Shown here piece after piece: positions 26,012 to 34,537 of a DNA stretch of 64,000 bases. Numbering within the stretch: position 1 is the first letter of the stretch; each line of letters begins with the position of its first letter. This DNA is from Promicromonospora soli (GTDB lineage: Bacteria > Actinomycetota > Actinomycetes > Actinomycetales > Cellulomonadaceae). The DNA lies in NCBI RefSeq assembly GCF_014653785.1, contig NZ_BNAS01000001.1, positions 1,188,952-1,252,951 of the forward strand, written 5' to 3'. Both the position numbers and the translations under genes were made by a program. The notes below the pieces were generated by a model. The model had not been told where the DNA came from. It did not search any database and saw nothing but the letters and a program-made list of their open reading frames with translations.

Positions 26012-27253
26012 ATGACGACGCACCTGCGATTTCCCGACCTCGCCCTCCGCCTCCTCATCGCCGCCGGCATGCTTGCCGGCCTCTTTGCCGCTGCCGCCCC
26101 GGCAGCCGCAGCTCCCCGGGCCGCCGACGCCCCCGGCGTCGGGACGCCGTGGGTCGTGACCGTCGGCGACTCCTACATCTCCGGCGAGGCCGGACGCTGG
26201 GCCGGCAGCTCGAACAGCGACTCCGCCCGGGCCGACGCCCTCGGCCCGACCGCCTACTTCGACAACCCGGGCGGCACGGGCGAGACCATCGACCGCTGCC
26301 ACCGCTCCCGGTCGGCCCCCGCGTTCATCGGCGGCGGGATCAACGGCCTCAACCTGGCCTGCAGCGGCGCCCGCACGGCGACCTCCACGGCCGACCGGTT
26401 CAAGCCCGGCATCGACTTCTACGCCGACGCCGCCAACAGCGCGCACAAGGGGCAGGCGCGCATGCTGCAGGAGTTCGCGACCACCCACAACGTCCGCATG
26501 GTCGCGATCTCGATCGGCGGCAACGACTTCGGGTTCAGCAGCATCGTGCAGCGCTGCGTCGTCGACTTCCTGGGCTCCCCCACCTGGGCCAAGGACCTCT
26601 GCTCCGACGACTCCTCGGTGACCGCCAACTTCACGACGGCGAACGTCGCCGCCGTCCGCGCCCGGATCGCGGGCGCCTTCCAGAACGTCCGCACGGCTAT
26701 GCGCAGCGCCGGCTACACCGACACGCAGTGGACCCTGCTGGTGCAGAACTATCCGTCGCCCATGCCGGACGGCGCGGGCATCCGCTACTCCGAGTCCGGC
26801 TACTCGCGCCAGTTCACCGGCGGGTGCGGCTTCTGGAACGCCGACGCCACCTGGTCCAACTCGACGGCCCTTCCCACCATCAACGGCGCGGTGGCCGGAG
26901 CCGTCGCCGACTCCGGCCTGACCAACGTCCGGCAGCTCGACCTGACCCACGCCTTCGACGGGCGGCGCCTGTGCGAGCGGGCCGTCGGCCTCTACGAGGA
27001 GGTGGGCCTGGCCACCTGGCAGACGCCGGGCGCCGTCGACCGCACCGAGTGGGTCAACCAGATCCGGACCGTGTCGACCATCGGCGACAGCCCGTACTAC
27101 GTGCAGGAGTCGCTGCATCCCAACTACTGGGGCCAGCTCGCCATGCGCTCCTGCGTGCGGCAGGCCTGGAACGGCGGGGCGCCACGGAGCGGTTCGTGCA
27201 CCATCGCGGGCACGGGCCTGACCAACGGCGAGCCGAACATGTCGCTCCGCTGA
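26012..27253 (+). CDS. Secreted SGNH/GDSL-family hydrolase
   Basis: A 413-aa secreted esterase/lipase-like protein. A signal peptide (about residues 1-34, LLIAAGMLAGLFAAAAPAAAA) leads into the SGNH fold: block I VVTVGDSYISGEAGRW (nucleophile Ser about 51), block II around LACSGARTAT, block III ISIGGNDFG (about 165-173), and block V SLHPNYWGQ with the catalytic Asp/Ser-x-x-His position (His about 371). Several cysteines suggest disulphides, as in actinobacterial secreted SGNH lipases. CAGGAG lies six bases before the ATG at 26012; the overlapping GTG at 26006 would spoil that site. Substrate unknown; acetylated polysaccharide is possible given the cellulolytic setting. Confidence 0.88.
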   Translation: MTTHLRFPDLALRLLIAAGMLAGLFAAAAPAAAAPRAADAPGVGTPWVVTVGDSYISGEAGRWAGSSNSDSARADALGPTAYFDNPGGTGETIDRCHRSRSAPAFIGGGINGLNLACSGARTATSTADRFKPGIDFYADAANSAHKGQARMLQEFATTHNVRMVAISIGGNDFGFSSIVQRCVVDFLGSPTWAKDLCSDDSSVTANFTTANVAAVRARIAGAFQNVRTAMRSAGYTDTQWTLLVQNYPSPMPDGAGIRYSESGYSRQFTGGCGFWNADATWSNSTALPTINGAVAGAVADSGLTNVRQLDLTHAFDGRRLCERAVGLYEEVGLATWQTPGAVDRTEWVNQIRTVSTIGDSPYYVQESLHPNYWGQLAMRSCVRQAWNGGAPRSGSCTIAGTGLTNGEPNMSLR

Positions 27254-27261
27254 CCCGAGCG

Positions 27262-28023
27262 TCAGACCAGCCCGATCAGCCCGCGGCCGAGCGTCGCGAA
27301 CCCGCCCACGTAGGCGAGCGCCACGAGCACCTTGCGCGTGGCGCTCGCCGAGATCCGCCCGACGAGCAGCTCACCCAGCCCGATGGAGGCCACGAGCGCG
27401 ACGCCGATCACCGCCCACTCCCAGACGGCCAGGTCCGGGAACATGGCGTCGGCGACCAGGAGCTTGGCCGTCATCGCCGCCAGCGCGTTGGTCAGGAAGA
27501 TCGGCTGGGCGGTGGCCGCGAACGCGCGGGGGTCCCAGCGGTCGAGCACGGAGTAGACGGCGATGGGCGGGCCCCCGATCCCGGCCGCGACGCTGCCGAA
27601 CCCGGCGGCCGCGCCCGTGATGAGGAGCGGCAGGCGCGCCTCGGGCGCGAAGGGCCGCTTCGCCCCGCGCAGGCGAGAGGTCACGAGGGCGAGCGTCATG
27701 GCGACCACGACGATGCCGCCGACGCTGATCTCCAGGACGGATGCGCTCGCGTTCTTCAGGAGCAGCGCCGCCGGGACGCTGACCAGCAGCGAGGCGGTCA
27801 CGAGCCAGCGGTAGCGGAACCAGTCGACCCCGCGGATCGTGCGCCCGAGCACGAGCAGCGCCATCATCGCGCCCACGAGATTGACGAAGAGGACGCCCTC
27901 GATCGGGCCGATGAGGAGCACGATGAACGGCCCCGCGACGAGCCCGAAGCCCATCCCCGCCACGCGTTGCAGGGAGCCCCCGACGAGGATGGCAAGGATC
28001 AGGAGGGCTAACACGTTACCCAC
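27262..28023 (-). CDS. TSUP family (TauE/SafE-like) membrane transporter
   Basis: A 253-aa membrane protein with about eight helices in two repeats, containing the family's signature regions GFGLVAGPFIVLLIGP (about 24-39) and AAAGFGSVAAGIGGPPIAVY (about 145-164). TSUP proteins move sulfite, sulfoacetate or other anions; the cargo here cannot be told. I take the start as GTG at 28023, the usual length for the family; in-frame extensions up to 28215 are Arg-rich and would overlap the opposite ybaK promoter. Convergent with the SGNH gene, 8 bp apart. Confidence 0.85.
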   Translation of the reverse strand: MGNVLALLILAILVGGSLQRVAGMGFGLVAGPFIVLLIGPIEGVLFVNLVGAMMALLVLGRTIRGVDWFRYRWLVTASLLVSVPAALLLKNASASVLEISVGGIVVVAMTLALVTSRLRGAKRPFAPEARLPLLITGAAAGFGSVAAGIGGPPIAVYSVLDRWDPRAFAATAQPIFLTNALAAMTAKLLVADAMFPDLAVWEWAVIGVALVASIGLGELLVGRISASATRKVLVALAYVGGFATLGRGLIGLV

Positions 28024-28144
28024 GCTAACTGATCGCTTCCCGACCGAGCCGACCGGGAATCGACGGCGCAGGACTGCGCCGTTGCGGAGAGCTCGCGCGG
28101 GAAATCTGTGCGCTGCCAGGGGCCGGAGGAGGCAGAATCGCGTC

Positions 28145-28645
28145 GTGGCCAAGAAGACAGCACGCGCCAGCCATGGGACCCCGGCCGTCGTGGCGCTCGA
28201 GAAGGCGGGCGTCACGCACTCGCTGCACCCGTACGAGCACGACCCGTCGAGCGACCTCAGCTACGGCATGGAGGCGGCGGAGGCGATCGGCGTCGACGCG
28301 CCGCAGGTGTTCAAGACCCTGCTGGCCGACGTCGACGGGAAGCTCGTGGTGGGCATCGTCCCCGTGGACCGCCAGCTCGACCTCAAGGCCCTGGCCCGGG
28401 CCGCGGGCGGCAAGAAGGCGGCCATGGCCGAACCCGCGGCGGCAGAGCGCGCAACCGGGTACGTGGTGGGCGGCATCTCGCCGCTGGGGCAGAAGACACG
28501 GCACACCACGGTGCTCGACGAGTCGGCGGAGGCGTTCGACGTCGTCTACGTGTCCGGGGGCCGGCGCGGGCTCGACGTCGGCCTCGCGCCGGCCGACCTG
28601 CTGACGCTGACCGGTGGGACGACGGCGCCGATCGCGCGGGTCTGA
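28145..28645 (+). CDS. ybaK: Cys-tRNA(Pro) deacylase YbaK/EbsC
   Basis: A trans-editing enzyme of 166 aa that hydrolyses Cys-tRNA(Pro) made in error by prolyl-tRNA synthetase. The YbaK domain is complete: VFKTLLADVDGKLVVGIVPV with the key Lys (about residues 59-78), the LDLKALARAAGGKKAAMAEP segment and VGGISPLGQKTRHTTVLDES (about 107-126). The GTG at 28145 fits the family length. It diverges from the TSUP gene and stands alone. Confidence 0.93.
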   Translation: MAKKTARASHGTPAVVALEKAGVTHSLHPYEHDPSSDLSYGMEAAEAIGVDAPQVFKTLLADVDGKLVVGIVPVDRQLDLKALARAAGGKKAAMAEPAAAERATGYVVGGISPLGQKTRHTTVLDESAEAFDVVYVSGGRRGLDVGLAPADLLTLTGGTTAPIARV

Positions 28646-28694
28646 ACGCGAGTCCGGGCCCGAGGACCCGGCCGGCGCCGCCGTCCCTACCGGA

Positions 28695-29108
28695 TCAGGC
28701 CTCGGCGGCCTGCTTGCGGTAGGTCGGCAGCAGAGCGTCGCTGGGCACGATCTGCTTGCCGAGCGGCATCAGCGAGACCGGGATCAGCTTGAGGTTCGCC
28801 CAGGCCATCGGGATGCCGATGATCGAGATCACGAGCGGGATCGCCGTGATGATGTGCCCGAGGGCGAGCCACCAGCCTGCGACGATCACCCAGATCACGT
28901 TGCCGATCAGGGAAAGCACTCCTGAGCGCGGGCTCTCGACGACCTCGCGCCCGAACGGCCACAGGGCGTACCCCGCGATGCGGAAGGAGGCGATGCCGAA
29001 CGGGATGGTGACGATGAGCAGGCAGCAGATGATCCCCGCGAGCATGTACCCGAGCCAGAGCCCGAACCCCGCGAAGATGACCCAGATGATGTTCAGCAGC
29101 GTCTTCAT
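28695..29108 (-). CDS. YccF domain-containing inner-membrane protein
   Basis: A 137-aa membrane protein made of two YccF repeats. Each has a hydrophobic pair of helices followed by the same turn: IPFGIASFRIAGYALWPFGR (about 35-54) and IPMAWANLKLIPVSLMPLGK (about 99-118). Together with the NIIWVIFAGFGLWLGY and GNVIWVIVAGWWLALGH segments this is a full-length member. Function is unknown in any organism as far as I know. The next gene upstream is divergent (yggS), 163 bp away. Confidence 0.92.
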   Translation of the reverse strand: MKTLLNIIWVIFAGFGLWLGYMLAGIICCLLIVTIPFGIASFRIAGYALWPFGREVVESPRSGVLSLIGNVIWVIVAGWWLALGHIITAIPLVISIIGIPMAWANLKLIPVSLMPLGKQIVPSDALLPTYRKQAAEA

Positions 29109-29271
29109 GGGGCCATCCTTCCGTAGAACGGCAGGTCAGCGGTACCCGGCAATCCCCTGACCCGACCCTGAGCGCGCCGCGGGCAGCACGACAGGCTTGG
29201 TCACCCGCAGGCACTGGTTGTCCAGTCTGCCGAGGTCGGGCGTCCCCGGCGCGCCGAAATAGACTCGCCCC

Positions 29272-30087
29272 GTGCCCGACCAGTCCCAGCCCTCCGCAGC
29301 TCAGCCGCCGACGGCCGACCGAGCAGCCGCCGCGCCGGCAGCGGCTCAGCCCGCACCCGGCTCGGTCGCCGAGCGTCTCGCGGTCGTCCGGGGCCGGATC
29401 GCCGCTGCCGCCGTCGCGGCCGGACGCGACCCGGGTGAGGTGCGGCTCCTCGTCGCGACGAAGACGCAGACGCCGGACGCCGTGCTCGAGGCGCTGGCGC
29501 AAGGTGTCGACCTGATCGGCGAGAACCGGGTGCAGGAGCTCGTCGCGAAGGCTCCGGCCGTGGCGGGCCGGGTCGCGGACGGTTCGCTGGAGGTGCACAT
29601 GATCGGTCACCTGCAGCGCAACAAGATCAACCAGGTGCTGGCCACCGCCACGTGTCTGGAGACGCTCGACTCGCTGGACCTCGCCCAGGCGATCTCGGAC
29701 CGCTGCGTGCGTGACGGCCGCACCGGTGACCGCGCCCTTGAGGTGATGGTGCAGGTCAACGTCACGGGCGAGGTGAGCAAGTCCGGGGTCGGGCCCGACG
29801 ACGCCGTCGCGCTCGCCACCGCCGTCGCCGCCCTGCCGGGCCTGCGCCTGACCGGGTTCATGACGATCGGCGCACGCCTGGACGGATCGGCCGGGGAGAC
29901 GGTCCGTGCCGGGTTCGCCCGGCTGCGCGCGGTCCGCGACGACGTCCTCGCGTCCGGTGCGCCGGGGACGGGCTCCGCGACCGAGCTCTCCATGGGCATG
30001 ACCGGCGACCTGGAGCTGGCGATCACCGAGGGCGCGACGATCGTGCGGGTGGGCACCGCGGTCTTCGGCCCGCGGCCGGCGCCCTGA
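29272..30087 (+). CDS. YggS/PROSC family PLP-binding protein
   Basis: A pyridoxal-phosphate homeostasis protein of 271 aa with an alanine-racemase-type barrel. The PLP lysine lies in LLVATKTQT (about residue 64), followed by GENRVQEL (about 83-90), MIGHLQRNKINQ (about 111-122) and the C-terminal LSMGMTGDLELAITEGATIVRVG (phosphate-binding segment, about 241-263). A 35-residue Ala/Pro-rich N-terminal extension depends on the GTG start at 29272; a shorter start inside it is possible. In many actinobacteria yggS sits in the ftsZ region; here it is isolated. Confidence 0.92.
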   Translation: MPDQSQPSAAQPPTADRAAAAPAAAQPAPGSVAERLAVVRGRIAAAAVAAGRDPGEVRLLVATKTQTPDAVLEALAQGVDLIGENRVQELVAKAPAVAGRVADGSLEVHMIGHLQRNKINQVLATATCLETLDSLDLAQAISDRCVRDGRTGDRALEVMVQVNVTGEVSKSGVGPDDAVALATAVAALPGLRLTGFMTIGARLDGSAGETVRAGFARLRAVRDDVLASGAPGTGSATELSMGMTGDLELAITEGATIVRVGTAVFGPRPAP

Positions 30088-30199
30088 CCCGACGCCGCGC
30101 GTGACTGCCACCACTCTTTGACCCAGGTCACAGACGTGCGGGCGACCTGACAGCTAGGGTCGACGGGTTTCCCAGCCAACTCCTTGGAGTGATCGCGCC

Positions 30200-30718
30200 A
30201 TGTCCACGGCCACCCTGTTGCGCCCCGCCACTGACGCCGACATCTCTCGTCTGGTCAGTCTGAACAACGCAGCGATCCCCGCCGTCCCGGACACCCCGGC
30301 CGACGACATGACCGAGCTGCTCGACGCCTCGTCGCTCGCCCTGGTCGCGATCGACCCCGAGACGCCCGCCGACCCCCTCGGCTTCGTCGTCGCGCTCGAC
30401 GGCGGCGAGGACTGGTCAGGCGAGAACTACGCCTGGTTCGAGGAGCGGGGCCTGGACCACCTGTACGTGGACCGCATCGTGGTGGGCGAGGGCGCCCGCG
30501 GCCGCGGCATCGGCCGCCTCTTCTACGACGCGGTGTTCGACGCCGCCCGCACCGCCGGCCACGACGTCGTCACCTGCGAGGTCAACCTGAACCCGCCGAA
30601 CCCCGGTTCGATGCGCTTCCACGGACGCCTCGGCTTCGAGGAGCGCGGGCAGCAGCTCACCAAGGGCGGCGACGTCCTGGTGGCAAAGCTCGCGGCAGAG
30701 GTCCACCCCACCCCTTGA
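30200..30718 (+). CDS. GNAT family N-acetyltransferase
   Basis: A 172-aa acetyltransferase with the acetyl-CoA-binding motif A IVVGEGARGRGIGRLFYDA (about residues 93-111) and motif B around VTCEVNLNPPNPGSMRFHGRLGFEERG (about 121-145). The N-terminal segment LLRPATDADISRLVSLNNAAIPAV is like those of RimI-type proteins and the actinobacterial GNATs of this size. The acceptor is unknown. GGAG lies about 12 bases before the ATG. It converges on murQ with a long hairpin between. Confidence 0.88.
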   Translation: MSTATLLRPATDADISRLVSLNNAAIPAVPDTPADDMTELLDASSLALVAIDPETPADPLGFVVALDGGEDWSGENYAWFEERGLDHLYVDRIVVGEGARGRGIGRLFYDAVFDAARTAGHDVVTCEVNLNPPNPGSMRFHGRLGFEERGQQLTKGGDVLVAKLAAEVHPTP

Positions 30719-30720
30719 GG

Positions 30721-30781
30721 GTTGTGGGCGCGATCGTTGCGCCTGAACCGGACGCGTAGTCGCAACGGTCACGCCCACAAC
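30721..30781. terminator. Long hairpin, dispersed repeat family copy 2
   Basis: The left arm (30721-30744) is identical to the left arm of the hairpin at 10433, while the right arm (30758-30781) pairs with it at 21 of 24 positions. It fills the gap between the convergent GNAT and murQ genes and so serves as a two-way terminator, or is a mobile repeat that has landed there. Confidence 0.85.
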
Positions 30782-30792
30782 CAATGCGGGGG

Positions 30793-31752
30793 CTAGGCCC
30801 GGTTCTTGCCCAGGGTCGCCAGGGCCTCGCGGACGGACGGGCTGCCGAACCGCCCCGGCTCGGCGGCGAGGGCACCCGTCGCCGCTGACCGGTCCACGCC
30901 CGCCACGAGCATCACGAGGGCGATCCGCAGGTCGCCGTCGGTCGCCGCGAGCGCGTTCTCGCACACGTCCGGCGCCAGGTCCGTGGCCTGGGTGAGCAGT
31001 CGCACCAGGCGTCCGCGCAGCTTGGCGTTGCTGGCGATCACCTCGACCATGAGGTTGGAGTAGGTCTTCCCGAGCCGCACCATGACCGCCGTCGAGAAGG
31101 TGTTCAGGACCAGCTTCTGGGCGGTGCCCGCCTTCATGCGGGTGGACCCCGTGATGGCCTCGGGCCCGGTGTTCACCAGGATCGGGACGTCAGCCTTCGG
31201 CGCCAGGGACGCGAACGGGTTCGACGCGAGCAGCACGGTCCGCGCGCCGCGGGCGCGGCCCATGTCGAGCGCTCCCCCGACATACGGGGTGCCGCCGCTG
31301 GCTGCGATCCCGAACACGATGTCCGCGGGTCCGACGTCGCGCACGAGCGCACCACCCGCCTCGACGTCGTCCTCCGCACCCTCTGCCGACTTCCTGAAGG
31401 CGCTCAGCCCGCCGGCCAGGTGCGGCACGAACATCTCCTCGCCCACGCCGTAGGTGGGCAGCAGCTCCGCGGCGTCGAGCAGGCCCATGCGGCCCGAGGT
31501 GCCCGAGCCCACGTAGTGCACCCGGCCCCCGGCCCGGATCCCGTCCACCGCCAGGTCGATCGCCTCGACGATGCGCGGGTGCGCCGCGCGTACCGCGGCG
31601 ATGACGGCGGCGTCCTCGTCGGTGATCATGCGCACCATCTCGGCCGTGGAGACCACGTCGATGTCACGTGTGCGCGGGTTGCGCTCCTCGGTGGGTGAGA
31701 CCGGGCGCGACGCCGACTGTGCGTGCCGTTCGATTCCCGCCTCCGCGATCAT
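30793..31752 (-). CDS. murQ: N-acetylmuramic acid 6-phosphate etherase MurQ
   Basis: Cleaves the lactyl ether of MurNAc-6-phosphate to give GlcNAc-6-phosphate and D-lactate during peptidoglycan recycling. The 319-aa SIS-domain protein has the MurQ hallmarks NPRTRDID (about 27-34), YVGSGTSGRMGLLDAAELLPTYG (about 76-98, with the catalytic Glu), and NTGPEAITGSTRMKAGTAQK (about 178-197). I use the ATG at 31752 with AAGGGGG upstream, which fits the family length; an ATG at 31839 overlaps the nagZ stop by 4 nt and would add 29 residues. Last gene of the salvage operon. Confidence 0.95.
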   Translation of the reverse strand: MIAEAGIERHAQSASRPVSPTEERNPRTRDIDVVSTAEMVRMITDEDAAVIAAVRAAHPRIVEAIDLAVDGIRAGGRVHYVGSGTSGRMGLLDAAELLPTYGVGEEMFVPHLAGGLSAFRKSAEGAEDDVEAGGALVRDVGPADIVFGIAASGGTPYVGGALDMGRARGARTVLLASNPFASLAPKADVPILVNTGPEAITGSTRMKAGTAQKLVLNTFSTAVMVRLGKTYSNLMVEVIASNAKLRGRLVRLLTQATDLAPDVCENALAATDGDLRIALVMLVAGVDRSAATGALAAEPGRFGSPSVREALATLGKNRA

Positions 31753-31835
31753 CGGCGAGCCCCCTTCGCTTGCTCTGTGCTCTTTGACTTGGTGTTCCTG
31801 GACTGTGCGTCCCTGGACGCTGTGCTGCTCATTGC

Positions 31836-33668
31836 TCATGACTGCTGATCTGGACGACGGAGGCGCTCGACGGCAGCCGCCGCGTTCGCCCGTCCGGTCC
31901 CGCACGCCACCACGACCCCCGGGCCACCACCACTCAGCGTCCCGAACCAGTCGTCGACCGGCCCGGGGAGACCCGTATGGACCACCACAAGGTCCGGGCG
32001 AACGGCCCACAGCTTCTCCAGCCGGGCACGTTCGGCCGAACCCGGGACGGGTTCACGGGTGATCACGACGAGCGGTTCCGGACGAGGCGCAGTGCTGGGC
32101 ACTGGGTGAGCCTCCGTGCGAGGCACTGCCTGAGCCACTACAGGAGCTGCAGGAGTGCCCACAGGAAAGTCTGCGCCACGTCTGGTACCGGTTCTGTCGA
32201 GATCCGCCGATACACCGTACCGGGATAATCGGGCAATAAACACCGCCAGTCCAGATTCATCGGGACCAAATTGCCCGTCGTCGCTCTCCGCGAGCAGCCT
32301 CGCCCGGGGCCAGGCTGCCGCGATGGCGGTCTGGACGTGCCGGGCCGTACGGCCTGCGGCATGGTCCAGCCGGGTCCGCAGGTCGACCACATCAGGCCTG
32401 GCGTCGGGCGCGAGTGGCACCAGGCGGGCACCCCGCACCTGCACGACGGCGTCCGCGATGCTCGCCCCGAGGTCGGACAGCTCCGCGAGCGCCTCCCTCG
32501 CGGCGTCGACGCCGGTCACCGCACCTGCGACCGCCCGGCGGTCGCGGACCGCCGCGACGAGCGCCCGCGTGCGCGTGCCGGACTCCTCGAGCCGCTCGAC
32601 GGTCAGACGGCCGGCGGAGACTGCCCGGTCCAGGGCGTCGTACGCCTCCGTGTACAGGGCCGGGTCGAGGCCGAGACACAGGAGGTCGGCACCGGCCTCG
32701 ACGGCGCGGACGGCGGCCTCCCCCACGGAACCGGTGAGCCCCCGCAGTGCGCCCATGTCGAGCGCGTCGGTGATGATCGGGCCGTCGTGCCCGAGCTCGC
32801 GCAGCAGGCGCGTCGCCGCCGGCTCGAGGGACGCGGGCGCCGGGCCGACCGCGGGGAAGAGCACGTGGGCGGTCATGACGGCGTCGAGCCGGGACCGGTC
32901 TCGAGTCGCCGGACCGCGCGTGGACGAACCGGGTCCGTCCACCTCCGGGCACAGGGCCCGCGCGAACGGGACGAGGTCGCGCGCGCGGACGTCGTCGAGC
33001 GGTTCGTCCACGACCGGCAGGCCCACGTGGGAGTCCACGGTGGTGGCGCCGTGGCCGGGGAAGTGCTTGCCGCACACGCCGACGCCGGCGCTGCGCAAAC
33101 CGCGGGCGAACGCGATGCCGTGCCGCGCGACGTCGCCGGGCGTGGTCCCGAAGGCGCGCACGCCGATCACCGGGTTGTCGGGTTCGGAGACGACGTCGAG
33201 CACCGGGCCGAGGAGCAGGTCGATGCCGGTTGCTGCGAGCAGCCGGCCCAGGGCCCGTCCCGCGTCCAGGGATACCGCGGCGCTCGACAGGGCGCCGAGC
33301 GCCGCCGCCCCCGGCAGGGACGAGCCGTTGATCGCCTCCAGCCGCGACACGTCGCCGCCCTCCTCGTCGACGGCGATCACCAGGTCGGGCGAGATCGCGT
33401 GCAGCGCCGCGGACAGCGCCGCGGTGGTGGCGACGTCGGGCGTGTTCCGCGCGAAGTAGACGACGCCGGCCAGGCCGGCCCGGGCGGCGTCGGCGAGCCA
33501 GCCGGGCACGCGCGCGCTGTCGTGCCCGCTGCTCTTGGAACCAGAGCCCCCGGAACCAACGCCCTCGGAACCGCCGCTCTCGAAGCCGGGCAGGAGCACG
33601 CCGTTGATGGCGCGCTCCGTCCGTGTCGGCTCGGCGCTCGTCGGCCCGGCAGCGGGCGCTCCGGTCAT
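31836..33668 (-). CDS. nagZ: GH3 beta-N-acetylhexosaminidase, NagZ type
   Basis: Removes GlcNAc from muropeptides or GlcNAc-MurNAc. The GH3 catalytic domain (about residues 20-340) has the NagZ-specific loop GKHFPGHGATTVDSHVGLP, with Lys201/His202 and the Asp212/His214 dyad that replaces the usual acid/base, and nucleophile Asp301 in IITDALDMGAL. At 610 aa it is longer than proteobacterial NagZ (about 340) and carries a C-terminal GH3_C-like domain, as in Bacillus and actinobacterial forms. No signal peptide is visible, so it probably acts in the cytoplasm after import. Its ATG overlaps the upstream permease stop by 4 nt. A Gly/Ser-rich stretch (32-48) is odd. Confidence 0.92.
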   Translation of the reverse strand: MTGAPAAGPTSAEPTRTERAINGVLLPGFESGGSEGVGSGGSGSKSSGHDSARVPGWLADAARAGLAGVVYFARNTPDVATTAALSAALHAISPDLVIAVDEEGGDVSRLEAINGSSLPGAAALGALSSAAVSLDAGRALGRLLAATGIDLLLGPVLDVVSEPDNPVIGVRAFGTTPGDVARHGIAFARGLRSAGVGVCGKHFPGHGATTVDSHVGLPVVDEPLDDVRARDLVPFARALCPEVDGPGSSTRGPATRDRSRLDAVMTAHVLFPAVGPAPASLEPAATRLLRELGHDGPIITDALDMGALRGLTGSVGEAAVRAVEAGADLLCLGLDPALYTEAYDALDRAVSAGRLTVERLEESGTRTRALVAAVRDRRAVAGAVTGVDAAREALAELSDLGASIADAVVQVRGARLVPLAPDARPDVVDLRTRLDHAAGRTARHVQTAIAAAWPRARLLAESDDGQFGPDESGLAVFIARLSRYGVSADLDRTGTRRGADFPVGTPAAPVVAQAVPRTEAHPVPSTAPRPEPLVVITREPVPGSAERARLEKLWAVRPDLVVVHTGLPGPVDDWFGTLSGGGPGVVVACGTGRANAAAAVERLRRPDQQS

Positions 33669-34537
33669 TCCTTCACGGCCCCCGCGGTCAGACCCGAGGC
33701 GAGGCGGCGCTGGACCAGGATGAAGAAGATCATCACGGGCACCGTGATGATCGTGGAGGCGGCCATGATGGCGCCCCAGTCGTTGGAGTGGACGCCGAAG
33801 AACGAGCGGAGCCCGATCGCCACCGTGTAGCTCTCGGTTGCGCCGCCGAGCATCGTCATGGCGAAGATGAACTCGTTCCAGGCGGTGATGAAGCTGAAGA
33901 TGCTCGTCGCGACCAGGCCCGGCGCCACGAGCGGCAGCAGGACCGACCAGAACATCCGGCCCCAGCTCGCGCCGTCGAGGTAGGCGGCCTCCTCAAGCTC
34001 CACCGGGACCGCCGCGACGAACCCGCGCAGCATCCAGATCCCGAACGGCAGCGCGAGCGCGACGTACACCACGACGAGGCCCGTCAGGGTCTCGAGCAGC
34101 TGCAGGTCGCGGACCTGGACGAACAGCGGGATGACCAGCGCCTCGAGGGGCACCATCTGCACGATCAGCACAAGCATGAGGACCTGGGTGCGCATCCGGA
34201 ACCGGAAGCGGGCCACGGCGACGGACGCCAGCAGCGCGAGCGCCGACGAGATGAGGACGGTGCCGAGCGCCACGAGCAGCGAGTTGCGCAGGAACGTGCC
34301 GAACCCGCCCTCGGTGAGGACGAACCAATAGTGGTCGAGCGTGGGTTCGGCGGGCCAGAAGCTGCTGGTGTGCCCGGCCTGCGCGTCGAGCGAGCTGTTC
34401 AGCATCCAGTAGACGGGGAACAGCGTGAAAGCGAGCAACAGGGCGACGAGCACACCCTTGCCGAGCTGACGCAGGGGCGATCTTCGCGGGGTGCGGCGCA
34501 GCGGACGCAGGGTCGGGGCGGAGCGGCCTGCGCTCAT
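33665..34537 (-). CDS. Carbohydrate ABC transporter permease, MalG type
   Basis: Inner-membrane permease of 290 aa with six helices. The EAA loop is VPVELEEAAYLDGASWGRMFWSVLLPLVAPG (about residues 189-219), the site that docks the ATPase. The opening ALLLAFTLFPVYWMLNSSLD and the closing QRRLASGLTAGAVKE are typical of the CUT1 family MalG-like subunit. It overlaps both neighbours by 4 nt. No ATPase gene is in the operon, so a shared MsiK-like ATPase encoded elsewhere is likely. Confidence 0.95.
   Translation of the reverse strand: MSAGRSAPTLRPLRRTPRRSPLRQLGKGVLVALLLAFTLFPVYWMLNSSLDAQAGHTSSFWPAEPTLDHYWFVLTEGGFGTFLRNSLLVALGTVLISSALALLASVAVARFRFRMRTQVLMLVLIVQMVPLEALVIPLFVQVRDLQLLETLTGLVVVYVALALPFGIWMLRGFVAAVPVELEEAAYLDGASWGRMFWSVLLPLVAPGLVATSIFSFITAWNEFIFAMTMLGGATESYTVAIGLRSFFGVHSNDWGAIMAASTIITVPVMIFFILVQRRLASGLTAGAVKE

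Noticed and set aside
31753-31839. Longer MurQ starting at 31839
   Set aside because: The ATGA overlap is attractive, but the extra 29 residues are Gln/Glu/His-rich and not part of the family, whereas the ATG at 31752 has a ribosome-binding site; kept as an alternative only.
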